DNA of 64,000 nt from Bradyrhizobium sp. CB1717 (GCF_029714325.1 NZ_CP121666.1:7657001-7721000), one strand, 5' to 3'; counted from the stretch's first letter, positions 39,510 through 49,303 are shown. Made by a program: numbers and translations. Notes: generated by a model from the sequence alone, not told the origin.

Positions 39510-40144
39510 GCCTCGTCTCCTGCGGGCTGCGGAAACCGCGCCTCCTCGCTACGGACGTAGCGCTCAAGCCGTTGGAGGGCATCGCCGCCACTGATCAGCT
39601 TGATCATCGGGCGGATCCTGATCTCGCAGTCCTGCTGCTCGTCGTCGAAGTCCCCGATCTCAACCAGGTTGCGCTGGGCGGCCTCGCGCAGGACGTCACG
39701 GAAACGGGCGGCCGAGATCGCGCCTCCGCCGCCATGTTGCGCCATCTCACGGTAGCGATCGAACAGGTCGTTCAAGGTGGCGACAACGACGGCCCGGTCC
39801 TCGACCGCTCCGACGTTCACCTCCTGCTGCCAGTATGCCGCCAGCACCAGCATGACGATAGTTTCGTCGAGCTTCATCCGGGGTAGCGGCACATCCTCGT
39901 CCATGGCCACGATGCCCGCCCATTGCGCTTCCGGATCGCGATGGACGCGGTATCCGCAACTATCGAAGAAGCCGTCGACCACGTCGCGGAAGCGGCCATC
40001 CATGATCATGTTGTAGACTGTCCCAGTCCGGGGATCTCCCGCGAACACGAACTGCCGCCGTAGCAGGAAGTGAAGCGCTTTGCGGAGGTCAGCTGCCTTT
40101 TCCGCGCCGAAGGATCGCTCGACGTTTTCGAACTCACTGAGCAC
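39506..40144 (-). CDS. jetB: Wadjet protein JetB (KITE subunit, DUF4194)
   Basis: JetB is the small winged-helix partner of the Wadjet SMC complex. I start it at GTG 40144 (VLSEFENVERSF), preceded by AGAGG, giving 212 residues and an 11-base overlap with the jetA stop; the frame extends to 40246, but that part lies in jetA and is Arg/Thr rich. Features include ALHFLLRRQFVFAGDPRTGT and an acidic DEDVPLPRMKLDETIVMLVL segment. It ends overlapping jetC. Confidence 0.8.
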   Translation of the reverse strand: MLSEFENVERSFGAEKAADLRKALHFLLRRQFVFAGDPRTGTVYNMIMDGRFRDVVDGFFDSCGYRVHRDPEAQWAGIVAMDEDVPLPRMKLDETIVMLVLAAYWQQEVNVGAVEDRAVVVATLNDLFDRYREMAQHGGGGAISAARFRDVLREAAQRNLVEIGDFDDEQQDCEIRIRPMIKLISGGDALQRLERYVRSEEARFPQPAGDEA

Positions 40145-41690
40145 GGGCTGCCTCTGCTTTCCGGAAGTGGCCGGATCGCCTGACCACGAAGTTCGCGCAC
40201 CGAAGCCATTGGCTGTCGTGCGGCGGCGTGTCTGGGCGCGGCTCAAGATCGAACCCGGCCGCGACCTGCGCCGGAACCTCGCCTGTCAACGCATATCGGC
40301 GGGCGCAATCGAAGGCGAGAAAGTCGTCCACGGTCTCGATTTCCATGAAGCGGGCTTCCCTGGTCGCGAAGGGCGGCACCTGGCCCTCGAGGAATCGTCT
40401 GACATCCTCGGGCCGGGGCGCGATGCGAGCGATGTACTCGAGGCGGAGCTTCTTGCGCAGTTCGTACAGCGGGTCCGATGGCGGCTCGGCGAGCTCCCTT
40501 GCTTCGAGGGGACGGCGCGGCTGCCTGGCCGGCGCCTGATGGTGCTCCGACCAGGGGGACCACAGCGGCTCGATGCTCCATTCGATAGTTGCCTTGTGGT
40601 GTCTGCCGTCCCGCAGTAGGGCATCCAGGCGCCGCACCAAGTCGCCGGCCCGGCCGACCAGTCCCTGCCCGCCCCGCTCGGCGTACTTAATGGTGTTGCG
40701 GACCCGGGCTTCGAGCTGCCTGCGGAAGGCCTCGATCCTATCGAACATCTCCCCGATCTGATCGAAGATGCTTTCGATGGCCAGCAGGTCGTCGGCCGCG
40801 GCCATTCGACCGTCCTCGATATCGGCTGCCATGCTGGAAGCTGTGTACTCCTCTGCGAGGACCTGCATGGTTTGCGGGGTGTAGGAGATCCTCCGCGCGA
40901 GATCGACGATGGCGTCGCGGAAGCGGTACGGATGGTTGACGGTGAGAATGGACTCGAAATCCTTCAGCAGGAGCTGGTCGACGAACTCCTCGAAAAAGGC
41001 TTCCAGCCGGGTAGCGACTGTTTTCGACTCCATGACGGTCCGCCGGACGCGCTTCAGGTCGGCGAGAATGGCCCGCAGGCTCTTAGTGAACTGATCGGCC
41101 TGATTGCGCGCCTCGCGGACGGCGAGCGCGGCTTCGCGCTGCTTGCGGTCGGTGATCTCGGGCCTCAGTTTTTCAACGGCCTCCAGGTTGAGGCGGATTT
41201 GCACGATCAAGCCGCCGAATCGCTGCGAGAGATCCTTGTTGAGGCTCGCGAGCCGCTGGATCACGAGCAGCGGTCCCATAGCCATGTCCACGGTAACGCG
41301 AAGCCCGTATTCCTCCTCTTCGAGCCATCCCCAGGCGAGCAGCCTAGCGTACAGTTGTCGGGCAAGACCGAGCGCCTTGTCGCCCTTCTCGGAAGCGAGC
41401 GCGACGTCGGCCTTGCGGATCCGGCGGCGTCCCGCGGAGATCAATTCCGGAAGGCTGCCGAAATCATCGCCCTCGTTCCAGAGGGCGGGGTTGGCGCGCA
41501 TGACATCGTAGATGGCATGGACGACCTGCTGCGGGGTCGGAAACGACGGTGCGCCTGAAAAGAAGCGTTCGTGCAGATCGAGCAGACAGGCCGCGTACAG
41601 GTGCTTGTGATCGCGCGAGAAGGCCAAAAACGCGTCGTCATGCAAATGGCGGAACAAGGTCAATGACGCGGCTCCTGGGCCCGACTTCAT
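40134..41690 (-). CDS. jetA: Wadjet protein JetA (kleisin-like subunit)
   Basis: JetA is the kleisin-type subunit that links JetB and JetC. The 518-residue product opens with LTLFRHLHDDAFLAFSRDHK and is mainly helical with heptad-like segments (AVREARNQADQFTKSLRAIL). It heads the operon jetA-B-C-D, all on the minus strand with overlaps or near-contact. I assign it by position and length; I cannot tell from sight whether it belongs to the type I (DUF3375) or another Wadjet type. Confidence 0.75.
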   Translation of the reverse strand: MKSGPGAASLTLFRHLHDDAFLAFSRDHKHLYAACLLDLHERFFSGAPSFPTPQQVVHAIYDVMRANPALWNEGDDFGSLPELISAGRRRIRKADVALASEKGDKALGLARQLYARLLAWGWLEEEEYGLRVTVDMAMGPLLVIQRLASLNKDLSQRFGGLIVQIRLNLEAVEKLRPEITDRKQREAALAVREARNQADQFTKSLRAILADLKRVRRTVMESKTVATRLEAFFEEFVDQLLLKDFESILTVNHPYRFRDAIVDLARRISYTPQTMQVLAEEYTASSMAADIEDGRMAAADDLLAIESIFDQIGEMFDRIEAFRRQLEARVRNTIKYAERGGQGLVGRAGDLVRRLDALLRDGRHHKATIEWSIEPLWSPWSEHHQAPARQPRRPLEARELAEPPSDPLYELRKKLRLEYIARIAPRPEDVRRFLEGQVPPFATREARFMEIETVDDFLAFDCARRYALTGEVPAQVAAGFDLEPRPDTPPHDSQWLRCANFVVRRSGHFRKAEAARAQ

Positions 41691-42017
41691 GCTGAGATGG
41701 CGACGCTAAAGGCATGATGTGCCGGACAACATTGTTATTGAGAGTGGGTCTTGAAAATACAACCGGAAGATCGATTCGTTCTTAGTATGTTCTAATATAG
41801 CTTTCCAGCTCAATCGCTGTCGAGGCTCCAAAAGTCGGATCGGAGTTTGTGTCCGGTCTTTAGATACGGAACAATCCGGCCTCAAGTCGTTGAATCTATT
41901 TGTGTAACTCTTCCGGTACGAGGAGTTGCTGGCGCGAGAGATACAACCGTTTTGTTACCATTAACAAACATCTACGAAGCATTTTTCCATCATCGACCGA
42001 ATCCATGCTCTCCATTC
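41691..42017. other. Divergent promoter region between jetA and hipB
   Basis: No gene. It must hold the jetA promoter on the minus strand; I cannot define it precisely. Confidence 0.4.
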
Positions 42018-42114
42018 ATACGCAATCGCGTATTAAGCGTAAATATACGCGAAGGCGCATAATTGATAGATATTCGCGAACGCGCATATTGACGTCATAT
42101 ACGCACTCGCGTAT
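42018..42114 (+). promoter_or_regulatory. Four evenly spaced hipBA operator palindromes
   Basis: Four 16-bp palindromes of the form ATnCGC-N4-GCGnAT lie at 42018-42033, 42045-42060, 42072-42087 and 42099-42114. Copies 1 and 4 have perfect ATACGC/GCGTAT arms. The repeat step is exactly 27 bp. They end nine bases before the hipB ATG, so bound HipB would cover the promoter. Confidence 0.8.
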
Positions 42115-42123
42115 CGTGATTTG

Positions 42124-42375
42124 ATGGATACGATCGCCCGCACCCCGCAACAAGTTGGCGCTGGAATCAGGCGCTTCCGGCGGCAGAAGAAGCTTACCCA
42201 GCGTGACCTGGGTGAGAAGATGCATGCGCGTCAAGCGACAGTCTCGAAGCTCGAGGCCGGCGAACCTGCAACGCAGCTGCGCATCCTGATGGATGCGCTG
42301 GCCGGGCTCGACCTCGAGCTCGTCATCCGGCCGCGCACCAGATTAACGGCTGAAGCGATTGAGGATCTCTTTTGA
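42124..42375 (+). CDS. hipB: HipB-type antitoxin and repressor
   Basis: The 83-residue product has a central Xre/Cro helix-turn-helix (IRRFRRQKKLTQRDLGEKMH, then ARQATVSKLEAGEPATQLRI) and the HipB-like C-terminal LDLELVIRPRTR. HipB neutralises HipA and represses the operon. ATG 42124 is used; a TTG at 42121 is adjacent. The stop overlaps hipA by one base (TGATG). Four operators lie directly upstream. Confidence 0.88.
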   Translation: MDTIARTPQQVGAGIRRFRRQKKLTQRDLGEKMHARQATVSKLEAGEPATQLRILMDALAGLDLELVIRPRTRLTAEAIEDLF

Positions 42376-43694
42376 TGGCGCGTCGTCCTGCCCGGGCGCC
42401 GCTCAATGTTTACCTCAACACGCGGCTGGTCGGCCGGCTGCGACGCGAGAGCAGCGGCGCAATCGATTTCCAGTACGACAGGCAGTGGCTCGCGTGGGAA
42501 AATGCCATCCCTGTTTCGGTGTCGCTGCCTCTGCGCGAGGATCGTTATATTGGCGATCCAGTCGTCGCTGTCTTTGACAATCTTCTGCCCGACAATGACG
42601 ACATTCGCCAACGCGTCGCTGAACGTGCGCATGCTGACGGCCCCGACGCTTACAGCCTGCTCTCCGCCATCGGCCGCGACTGCATTGGTGCGCTGCAGTT
42701 CCTGCCCGATGGTGCCGCGCCCGGAGCCGCTGGCGCTATTGATGGCCGTGCCGCCAGCGATCAGGAGATTGCAGCCATTCTCGGCAATCTTGCCAGCAAT
42801 CCACTCGGCATCGGCCCCGACCAGGATTTCCGTATTTCTCTGGCCGGTGCGCAGGAAAAGACAGCGCTGCTTTACTGGAAAGACAAGTGGTACGTTCCTC
42901 ATGGCACGACCGCAACTACGCACATCATCAAGCCGCAGATCGGGAAGTTGCCGAACGGAATCGACCTGACCAGCAGCGTTGAAAACGAGCATCTGTGCCT
43001 CGAGCTGGTTGCCGCACTCGGCTTGCCGGTCGCCAAATCAAGCATCATCGATTTCGCCGGGCGCCGCGTGCTCGCAGTTGAGCGGTTCGATCGCATCTGG
43101 ACGCGCGACGGCCGGCTGTTGCGGCTGCCGCAGGAAGACTGCTGCCAAGCACTATCGGTTCCGCCCGCGCGCAAGTATGAATCCGACGGCGGACCTGGCA
43201 TCCGCAAAATCTCGGATTTCCTCAAGGGCAGCGATACGCCTGAGGACGACCGGGCCATTTTCTTCAAGGCGCAGATCGTGTTCTGGCTGCTTGCCGCCAC
43301 CGATGGCCATGCGAAGAATTTTAGCATTCATTTGGCGCCGGGCGGACGTTTTCATCTTGCCCCGCTTTACGACATCATCTCGACCCAACCGAGCCTGGAC
43401 GCTGGACAGATCAGCCAAAACCAAATGAAGCTGGCCATGGCGATCGGTAGCAACCGGCATTACGTCGTCCACAGGGTTCTCGGCCGACATTTCGTGCAGA
43501 CTGCTAAGAGCTGCGGTCTATCCGACAAAACAGTCAAGGCTGTCATCCAGCAGCTCGGCGATACAGCCGCAAAAGCCATAGATCAGGTGCTGAATGCGCT
43601 TCCAAAAGGATTTCCGGAGAAGATGGCCATATCGATTGCTGATGGCGCGAAGCGCCGTGTGAATTCGCTGGCTGGTCTCAAGAGTAGTGAATGA
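42375..43694 (+). CDS. hipA: HipA-type serine/threonine kinase toxin
   Basis: HipA phosphorylates translation factors (glutamyl-tRNA synthetase in E. coli) and causes growth arrest. The 439-residue product has the HipA N-domain (LNVYLNTRLVGRL, then FDNLLPDNDDIRQRVA), the activation-loop region ISLAGAQEKTALLYWKDKWY, LAVERFDR, the catalytic segment ATDGHAKNFSIH and LAPLYDII. All kinase motifs look intact. It forms an operon with hipB by a TGATG overlap. Confidence 0.9.
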   Translation: MARRPARAPLNVYLNTRLVGRLRRESSGAIDFQYDRQWLAWENAIPVSVSLPLREDRYIGDPVVAVFDNLLPDNDDIRQRVAERAHADGPDAYSLLSAIGRDCIGALQFLPDGAAPGAAGAIDGRAASDQEIAAILGNLASNPLGIGPDQDFRISLAGAQEKTALLYWKDKWYVPHGTTATTHIIKPQIGKLPNGIDLTSSVENEHLCLELVAALGLPVAKSSIIDFAGRRVLAVERFDRIWTRDGRLLRLPQEDCCQALSVPPARKYESDGGPGIRKISDFLKGSDTPEDDRAIFFKAQIVFWLLAATDGHAKNFSIHLAPGGRFHLAPLYDIISTQPSLDAGQISQNQMKLAMAIGSNRHYVVHRVLGRHFVQTAKSCGLSDKTVKAVIQQLGDTAAKAIDQVLNALPKGFPEKMAISIADGAKRRVNSLAGLKSSE

Positions 43695-43888
43695 TCCGCG
43701 GCCAGTCGGCGCGGCGCGTAGGTAGGCTTTTCTGACCGAGCCGGCGTTGCAGCCAAGATCTCGGGATCATAAATTTGCTATGTGTCGCCTTGATGAAAGA
43801 AGTCGCTCTCCGCGTCCCATCTTTCAAGGCGGCCTTCATCGAAGGAGCCCAATCCGCCACCGCCGCACTCAATTCGTGCCCGGCGCGT

Positions 43889-44170
43889 TCACCGCATGAG
43901 GCGCCGCTCCAGCGCCTCTAGAACGGCGTTGAAAGCAAGTCCGATCATCGTGATGCTGATGATGCCCTACATCTGAGGCATCAGGAACGTGTACTGACTG
44001 TTGATGATGAGACAGCCAAGATTTGCCTTCGCCCCAACCATCTCGGACGGCATCAGCACCACGTAGCGGACGCACTGCCAAGAGGAGTGCATAAAGATGG
44101 TGGCAAGCAGGCAGGATCACCCTCCGGATCAGTTTCTGCAGCGTCGCGCCCAGCATGGTGATGCGGAAGA
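43889..44170 (-). pseudogene. ABC-transporter permease remnant (NitT/TauT type)
   Basis: Read on the minus strand in pieces, the segment gives a C-terminal permease with LGATLQKLIRRVILPA (EAA-loop-like), then, after a frameshift, ANLGCLIINSQYTFLMPQM, an in-frame TAG, and ISITMIGLAFNAVLEALERR. The stop after RRLMR lies at 43889-43891. Only the last third remains, with a frameshift and a stop codon, so it is dead. It lies between hipA and herA. Confidence 0.75.
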
Positions 44171-44187
44171 GGCTTGCCGGAAGGCAA

Positions 44188-45930
44188 CTATTTGACAAGC
44201 GTCTGACGGCGCCAGCTCTCGACAGCCTTGTCGAGCGTCGCCGCAGCCGCTGGGTCGGCCCAACGATCCCAGAACTGGATCGTGCCGCTAAGCGGTTCGT
44301 TTATCGGTTTGGCAATGCGGATACGCGTGGGCAGTAGAATCGCATCGCCAACGACGAGTGCTTCGCCCGTGTCGAGGACCGGAAGCAGGTCGCCGAAGCC
44401 GCCGAGGCTGTCGGGCAGCAGCCGTCGCACGACAGCTTGGTCGTCACCGTTGGTTAGCCGCATCGCGATGAGATTGTTGCACTGGCTGGCAACCGTGCGG
44501 TTCACTTCGGCGGGGCGCTGGCTGATCACCACCAGCCCGACGCCATATTTCCGCCCCTCCTTGGCGATGCGCTCGAAGGTAGCGATCGCATTCTCCGCGG
44601 CGCCCGAAGTCGGATCCTGTGGAATATAAAGATGCGCCTCGTCACAGAACAGGGCCACCGGATGGCGAAGCCCCTGCGTGCTCCACTGCTGCACGTGGAA
44701 GGCCATGCGCGCGACCATGCCGACGATCAGCGGCAAAATGTCGGATGGAACTTCAGAGAAGTCGATGATCTTGACGCCACCGTGGCCGCCTTTGGCCGCC
44801 CTGCCACCGAGCAGCAGCTCAACTGCGCGATCGAGCCAATCATAGCTGTCCGCCACGCCGGACGCAGGGAATAGGAAGCCGAGGCGTCGATCGGTGCGTT
44901 TGCCCTCGAGGCGCTGGATTAGACGGCTGAGCTTGCCGTGGAAATCGCCCTGCTTCTCAGTGCCCGCCTTGGCTCCCGGTACCATCTCGGCGTTGAGCCG
45001 GTTGAGCTCGCCTAGCACGGTTTCCATCCTGAAAGGCACCGGACTGTCGATCGTGAAGTTGGCGAGCACCTCGACATGACCGCCGGCTTTCAGGAAGCCC
45101 GTCTTGGCGTCAACGACGGTACGCGACATGATCATGGCCTGGTTTGGGGCGTTCTGATCGGAGCGGTCAACAAACATCGAGACAAGCGCCTCGTAGCTCA
45201 TGAGCCAATAGGGCAAATGCAGCACACCATCGTTCAACCCCTTCCCCGCTTCGATGTCGCTTGGGCCTGCGACGCGAAGATGGACGAAACCGTCGCCAGC
45301 CATCGACGCATATTCTCCGTGCATGTCGAACACGATGGCATTGGCGCTGTCGAGCTCGGCGATTTGCTCGAGCAGGCGCGCGGTCGTCCACGACTTGCCC
45401 GAGCCGGTGCTGCCCACGATGAGCGCGTGACGCTGGAACAACCGATTGCCATTGACGAACGCCTGAGCGTTGGGATCGAGCGTATAGGCGCCAAGCGACA
45501 GGCGCTGCGCGCCGCCGGTCACCTCCGAAATCACCCCCATGAAGCGCGTAAGGCGCTCGCCTTCGAGAGCGAAGCAGCAGGCATCGATCTCCGGGACGGT
45601 CTCGAGCGTCCGGCGGAAGACATTGGCGCGCGGTCCGTCCCGATCGAGCAGCGTGCCGATCAACATAATCCGAACCAGATTGACTTCGGGATGCGCGGCC
45701 TCGCCTAGCTCGACATCGGCGATCTTCGCTTCACCGAGCGCGGTACGGATGATCTTTTGGATCACCCCAATTAACTTATGGCCGGCAAGGCTGCTCTGGA
45801 GCGCAACCAGCCGGTTCACCTGCAGCGCCCGCAGCGCCTCGACATCATCGACGTGGACGATCACCGTGGTCGTGTCGACCGATTGGACGCGACCCAGCGC
45901 TTCTGCGTCCGCAAAATTCAGAATGCTCAC
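44188..45930 (-). CDS. herA: HerA-type hexameric ATPase (partner of SIR2)
   Basis: The 580-residue product is a FtsK/HerA-type DNA translocase. It has an N-terminal HAS-barrel region, Walker A VGSTGSGKS (about residues 172-180), a Walker B VALFCDEAHLYIP near residue 430, and a sensor-type VVISQRPAEV. It starts at GTG 45930, overlapping the SIR2 stop as GTGA, so the two are translated together. HerA paired with SIR2 is a known antiphage system in which the pair makes one large complex that depletes NAD. Confidence 0.87.
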   Translation of the reverse strand: MSILNFADAEALGRVQSVDTTTVIVHVDDVEALRALQVNRLVALQSSLAGHKLIGVIQKIIRTALGEAKIADVELGEAAHPEVNLVRIMLIGTLLDRDGPRANVFRRTLETVPEIDACCFALEGERLTRFMGVISEVTGGAQRLSLGAYTLDPNAQAFVNGNRLFQRHALIVGSTGSGKSWTTARLLEQIAELDSANAIVFDMHGEYASMAGDGFVHLRVAGPSDIEAGKGLNDGVLHLPYWLMSYEALVSMFVDRSDQNAPNQAMIMSRTVVDAKTGFLKAGGHVEVLANFTIDSPVPFRMETVLGELNRLNAEMVPGAKAGTEKQGDFHGKLSRLIQRLEGKRTDRRLGFLFPASGVADSYDWLDRAVELLLGGRAAKGGHGGVKIIDFSEVPSDILPLIVGMVARMAFHVQQWSTQGLRHPVALFCDEAHLYIPQDPTSGAAENAIATFERIAKEGRKYGVGLVVISQRPAEVNRTVASQCNNLIAMRLTNGDDQAVVRRLLPDSLGGFGDLLPVLDTGEALVVGDAILLPTRIRIAKPINEPLSGTIQFWDRWADPAAAATLDKAVESWRRQTLVK

Positions 45931-46976
45931 GCGGAAACTCCTGTCATCTCATTGAGGAAGCGGTCGAGCCGCCAGATCGGTTGATCTACGTCGAACCCGT
46001 TGGGCACGTCGTGCATGTAGGCGCGCGCGCCCATCGTCCCCTCCTCGATCGCGAGGTAGCGCCGGCAGCGTCCGCCGCCCAGGAAGGTCCGGGCGGACGT
46101 GGTCAGCTCTTTGGTAATCACGACAAGCGGGACGGAATCGCGGTCGCAACGCTCGATCAGCTTGGTCTGAAGGTGTTCGTCGTTAAAGCCATAACCAACG
46201 CAGAAATAGGCGCGGGCGTTCTCCAGCGCGTCGTCGCTCCAGCCCAAGATCGTTCGGAACGGCTCGCCATGTGTCAGCCGGTATTTATCGATGCCCGGCG
46301 TGATCATCAGCGGCGAGTATCCGGCCGGCACTTCGGGCATTCCGCAAACGCCGATGATCTGGCCAGCAGAATCCTGGAACCAGTCGAGAGAGCCATGCAC
46401 TTTCCAGACGGCAACGGTACGGGTCACCTGCCGATTAACGAAAACGCGCGTGTTCGAATCGCGGGCGCGCGATCGCAGATAACCGTGGTTGAAGCCGGTG
46501 AACGTGCTTACATCGACGGCATCCGCGGCATATTCGGCAAGCCGGTCATAGTTAGGCGTGACGACATGGACGGTCTTGTGCGTGCTGTCGAAGAGATGGC
46601 GGTACAGCCGCGAAAGGGGTAGCGCGCGTCGATCCGCCACAAGCGTCTGGAGGACGCGAAGATCGTGCGGCAGCAGGACAGCGCGGGTCTCGGTGGCGAT
46701 GAACTGGGTCTGGCGTTCCGTCGGGCGCGCGGCCTGGAGGGCGCTTTCGAGATCATTGCCGGCCGCAAGCTGCGCGACGAACTTACCCCATTCGCTCCTC
46801 TCGTCTGCTGTCCAGCTCGTGGGAGGCTTGATGGCGGAAAGCTGCAACGCCAAGCCGCCCATGCCGGGCACACCGTGTGCAGCCGAGGCGCCGCTGCCCA
46901 GAATGATCACCGGTGTGGCGCTAAGCGCCGCCTGCGCGAATTCCTGCGCCATCTCCGGCGCGCTCTTGGCCGCCAT
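45927..46976 (-). CDS. SIR2-domain NADase-type defence protein
   Basis: The 349-residue product has the SIR2 motifs: nucleotide-binding GSGASAAHGVPG (about residues 28-39), TPNYDRLAEYA, and WKVHGSLDW with the catalytic-type His. In SIR2-HerA systems the SIR2 protein degrades NAD upon infection. I start at ATG 46976 because GGAAGGGGA precedes it by a few bases; the frame extends to 47054 without a better start. It precedes herA with a four-base overlap. Confidence 0.86.
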   Translation of the reverse strand: MAAKSAPEMAQEFAQAALSATPVIILGSGASAAHGVPGMGGLALQLSAIKPPTSWTADERSEWGKFVAQLAAGNDLESALQAARPTERQTQFIATETRAVLLPHDLRVLQTLVADRRALPLSRLYRHLFDSTHKTVHVVTPNYDRLAEYAADAVDVSTFTGFNHGYLRSRARDSNTRVFVNRQVTRTVAVWKVHGSLDWFQDSAGQIIGVCGMPEVPAGYSPLMITPGIDKYRLTHGEPFRTILGWSDDALENARAYFCVGYGFNDEHLQTKLIERCDRDSVPLVVITKELTTSARTFLGGGRCRRYLAIEEGTMGARAYMHDVPNGFDVDQPIWRLDRFLNEMTGVSA

Positions 46977-47272
46977 ACAGTCCCCTTCCCGGCCAGCGCG
47001 GACTGTATCCACTACAGCCGTCGTCATCCCCATGAGATTTAGTGAATGGAACAATTTCGGCGAGGATTGTGCCCTCGCTAGATCTGAAATTAGCCCTTAG
47101 CCGATCAGGTTACGCTTGGTGTCGCGGCGACGAAGGGCCTGCAGGACCGTGAACTTTCCGGGATTGATCATCCTCAAAGGAAGTCCGAGAAGCATATCGA
47201 CGCAAACTCCGCGTCGCGGACTGCGTTTGAACTTAGCGATAATGATGTCGAGACATGCATTTTGTAATCCAT

Positions 47273-49300
47273 CTAAGCAACATTCTTCATTTGATGTGGG
47301 CGAGGCTCAAGCGTTGCCGTCGAAACACTCCTGCCAAACGCAGTAGACGCCACATCAAGCAGGTGCTGGTGATGGGTGAAGAAAAGCACCTGCGTTTTCT
47401 CCGCAAGCAGTTGCAACACCCTGAAACCGGCCGAGGCGCGCGCATCGTCATAATTGATGAAAAGATCATCGGCGATAAATGGCACCGGCGCAGCATGCAT
47501 CAGATACTCTTCAACGGCAGCAATGCGCAGCGCGAAAAAGAGCTGATCGGCGGCGCCTTCGCTGAGACCTGATACGGGCACCGCTCCACCGTCCCCACGC
47601 ACGCCCGCCAGATGTGGCAGATCTTTTTCGTCGTATTCGAGCGTAAGGCGTTGGAACGAGCCGCCGGTCAGAATAGAGAACAGCTCCCCTGCCCGTTTGA
47701 GCAATGGCGCCTGCTTTTCGCGCCTAAACCGCTCGATCGCCCACCTCAGGATGATGGTTGCGGAGCGAACGCGCGCATACTGCGCCGCCACCTCCTTCAT
47801 CTCGGCCAAAGCCAGCTGACGATCACCAGCAGCTTTGGCCGCAGCGGCGTCGCCGCCGACGGCTTCGAACAAACGCTCAGTATCATTGCGACTCTGAATT
47901 GCGATCAGCTGGCGTTCCCTGACATCTTTGAGTATTGCCTTTAGCGTTTGCTCCCGAGCCGTTGTTTGATCGGGATCGGCGCTGCGACATTCCTCGGCGA
48001 GTTGTTCGACACCAAGCCCATCGCCATCAGCCTCAAGCGTGGTCCGCAAGCGCGATCGCTCATCCCGAAGCGCGCGTTGTAGATCGGACTGAAGAATAGC
48101 CGCTCGCAATCCGTCGATCGAATCGACGGCTGCGGCCCTTTTAAGGCGATCCATTACGGCCGCGGCGTCCGTCCTGGACTTGTCGCATTCTTCCAATTTC
48201 TTCTGGAGGCCCCGCATCGCCTCAGCTTTTTCGTCGCGGGAGACGACAGTCTGCCTCGCCGCATTCAATTGCGCATGGAGTTGGAGGATTGCTTCATCTG
48301 CATTCTGCCCGGAAAACCGTGGCGCGATCGCATTTACGAGCTTTTCGACATCCTCCGTAAACGCCGTGATGTCCCGCTCGATCTTTCCAATGCGCTCGTG
48401 CTTCAAATCCGCGATCTTGGCAGACGTCTCCCGCATCTGATCGATTGCTTCGATTTGCTCTTGAACGGTCTCAAGCGGGGCTTCGGGTAACAGATTGAGC
48501 CCCCTCAGGGCCTCCTTCCATTGCGCGTTCCAGACATCACGCTCTTTCGCAGCGTTTTCAACGGCCACGCGCCTGCGTTCGACTTCTGTTGCGACCTTCC
48601 GTTCCTCGAGCGCGAGTTCATTCCTCTTTTGTGTGTTGCCCTCCTCCGTGCGGAGGCGCGCTTCGGCAGCCCCAAGAATTCCGTTCAGCGGCAGTATATC
48701 TGCCGAGGCTGCGATTGCCGTGTCCGCCATCAAGCTGGCGAGCTGTTGTTTGGCTTTTGCAATTTGCTCCTGGAGCGAGGACCCTGCATGAAGCGCGCCG
48801 TCACGCTTTGCGATTTGATCGAGCACGCCAGCCCTCGCATCGAGCCAATCCAGCATTTCGTCCGGAGAACGCGGGTCATCGGTAACCTGTTTCCACAGGA
48901 TCGCCCAAGCCTCGGCCAACGCTTTCTGCTCTTCGGCGAACGAAAAAAGCTCCTGCTTGGCGGATTCAAGGACGTCTTGCTCATCAGCGATTTGCCGCGC
49001 CAGCACCATGGCCGCAGCCGTCGACTGCGCATTCTGAAAGCGACGGTCCGCCGCGGTGTCGGCGTCTTCGATGGCCTTCACATAGGCATTGAGCAGCGGC
49101 TCGCCGCTTGTAAAAGCGAGCTCCTCCGATTCTGGCACCATGATCTTGTCGACATGTCTGCGCCTGATGATAGACCATCCGGCATCTCGCCGTTCGCGCA
49201 GTTTCTTCAACTCCTCAACGCCGACAATTCTTTCATCTGACACAAGACGAGCATAAGACTTTCGATTGTTTTCGACTGTACGCGTCAGCTCACGCGTCAC
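47273..49300 (-). CDS. YhaN-like SMC ATPase, C-terminal part after an in-frame stop
   Basis: This 675-codon frame is the continuation, in the same frame, of the gene at 49304: only a TAA and one codon separate them. It has long coiled-coil stretches and the second ATPase half with GLSEGAADQLFFALRIAAVE (ABC signature) and PVPFIADDLFINYDDARASA (Walker B), then QVLFFTHHQHLLD. The first possible start is GTG 49300, with no ribosome site. Together the two frames would make about 1180 residues, the usual size of YhaN-type proteins. Alone, this part lacks Walker A. Confidence 0.75.
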   Translation of the reverse strand: MTRELTRTVENNRKSYARLVSDERIVGVEELKKLRERRDAGWSIIRRRHVDKIMVPESEELAFTSGEPLLNAYVKAIEDADTAADRRFQNAQSTAAAMVLARQIADEQDVLESAKQELFSFAEEQKALAEAWAILWKQVTDDPRSPDEMLDWLDARAGVLDQIAKRDGALHAGSSLQEQIAKAKQQLASLMADTAIAASADILPLNGILGAAEARLRTEEGNTQKRNELALEERKVATEVERRRVAVENAAKERDVWNAQWKEALRGLNLLPEAPLETVQEQIEAIDQMRETSAKIADLKHERIGKIERDITAFTEDVEKLVNAIAPRFSGQNADEAILQLHAQLNAARQTVVSRDEKAEAMRGLQKKLEECDKSRTDAAAVMDRLKRAAAVDSIDGLRAAILQSDLQRALRDERSRLRTTLEADGDGLGVEQLAEECRSADPDQTTAREQTLKAILKDVRERQLIAIQSRNDTERLFEAVGGDAAAAKAAGDRQLALAEMKEVAAQYARVRSATIILRWAIERFRREKQAPLLKRAGELFSILTGGSFQRLTLEYDEKDLPHLAGVRGDGGAVPVSGLSEGAADQLFFALRIAAVEEYLMHAAPVPFIADDLFINYDDARASAGFRVLQLLAEKTQVLFFTHHQHLLDVASTAFGRSVSTATLEPRPHQMKNVA

Positions 49301-49303
49301 AGC

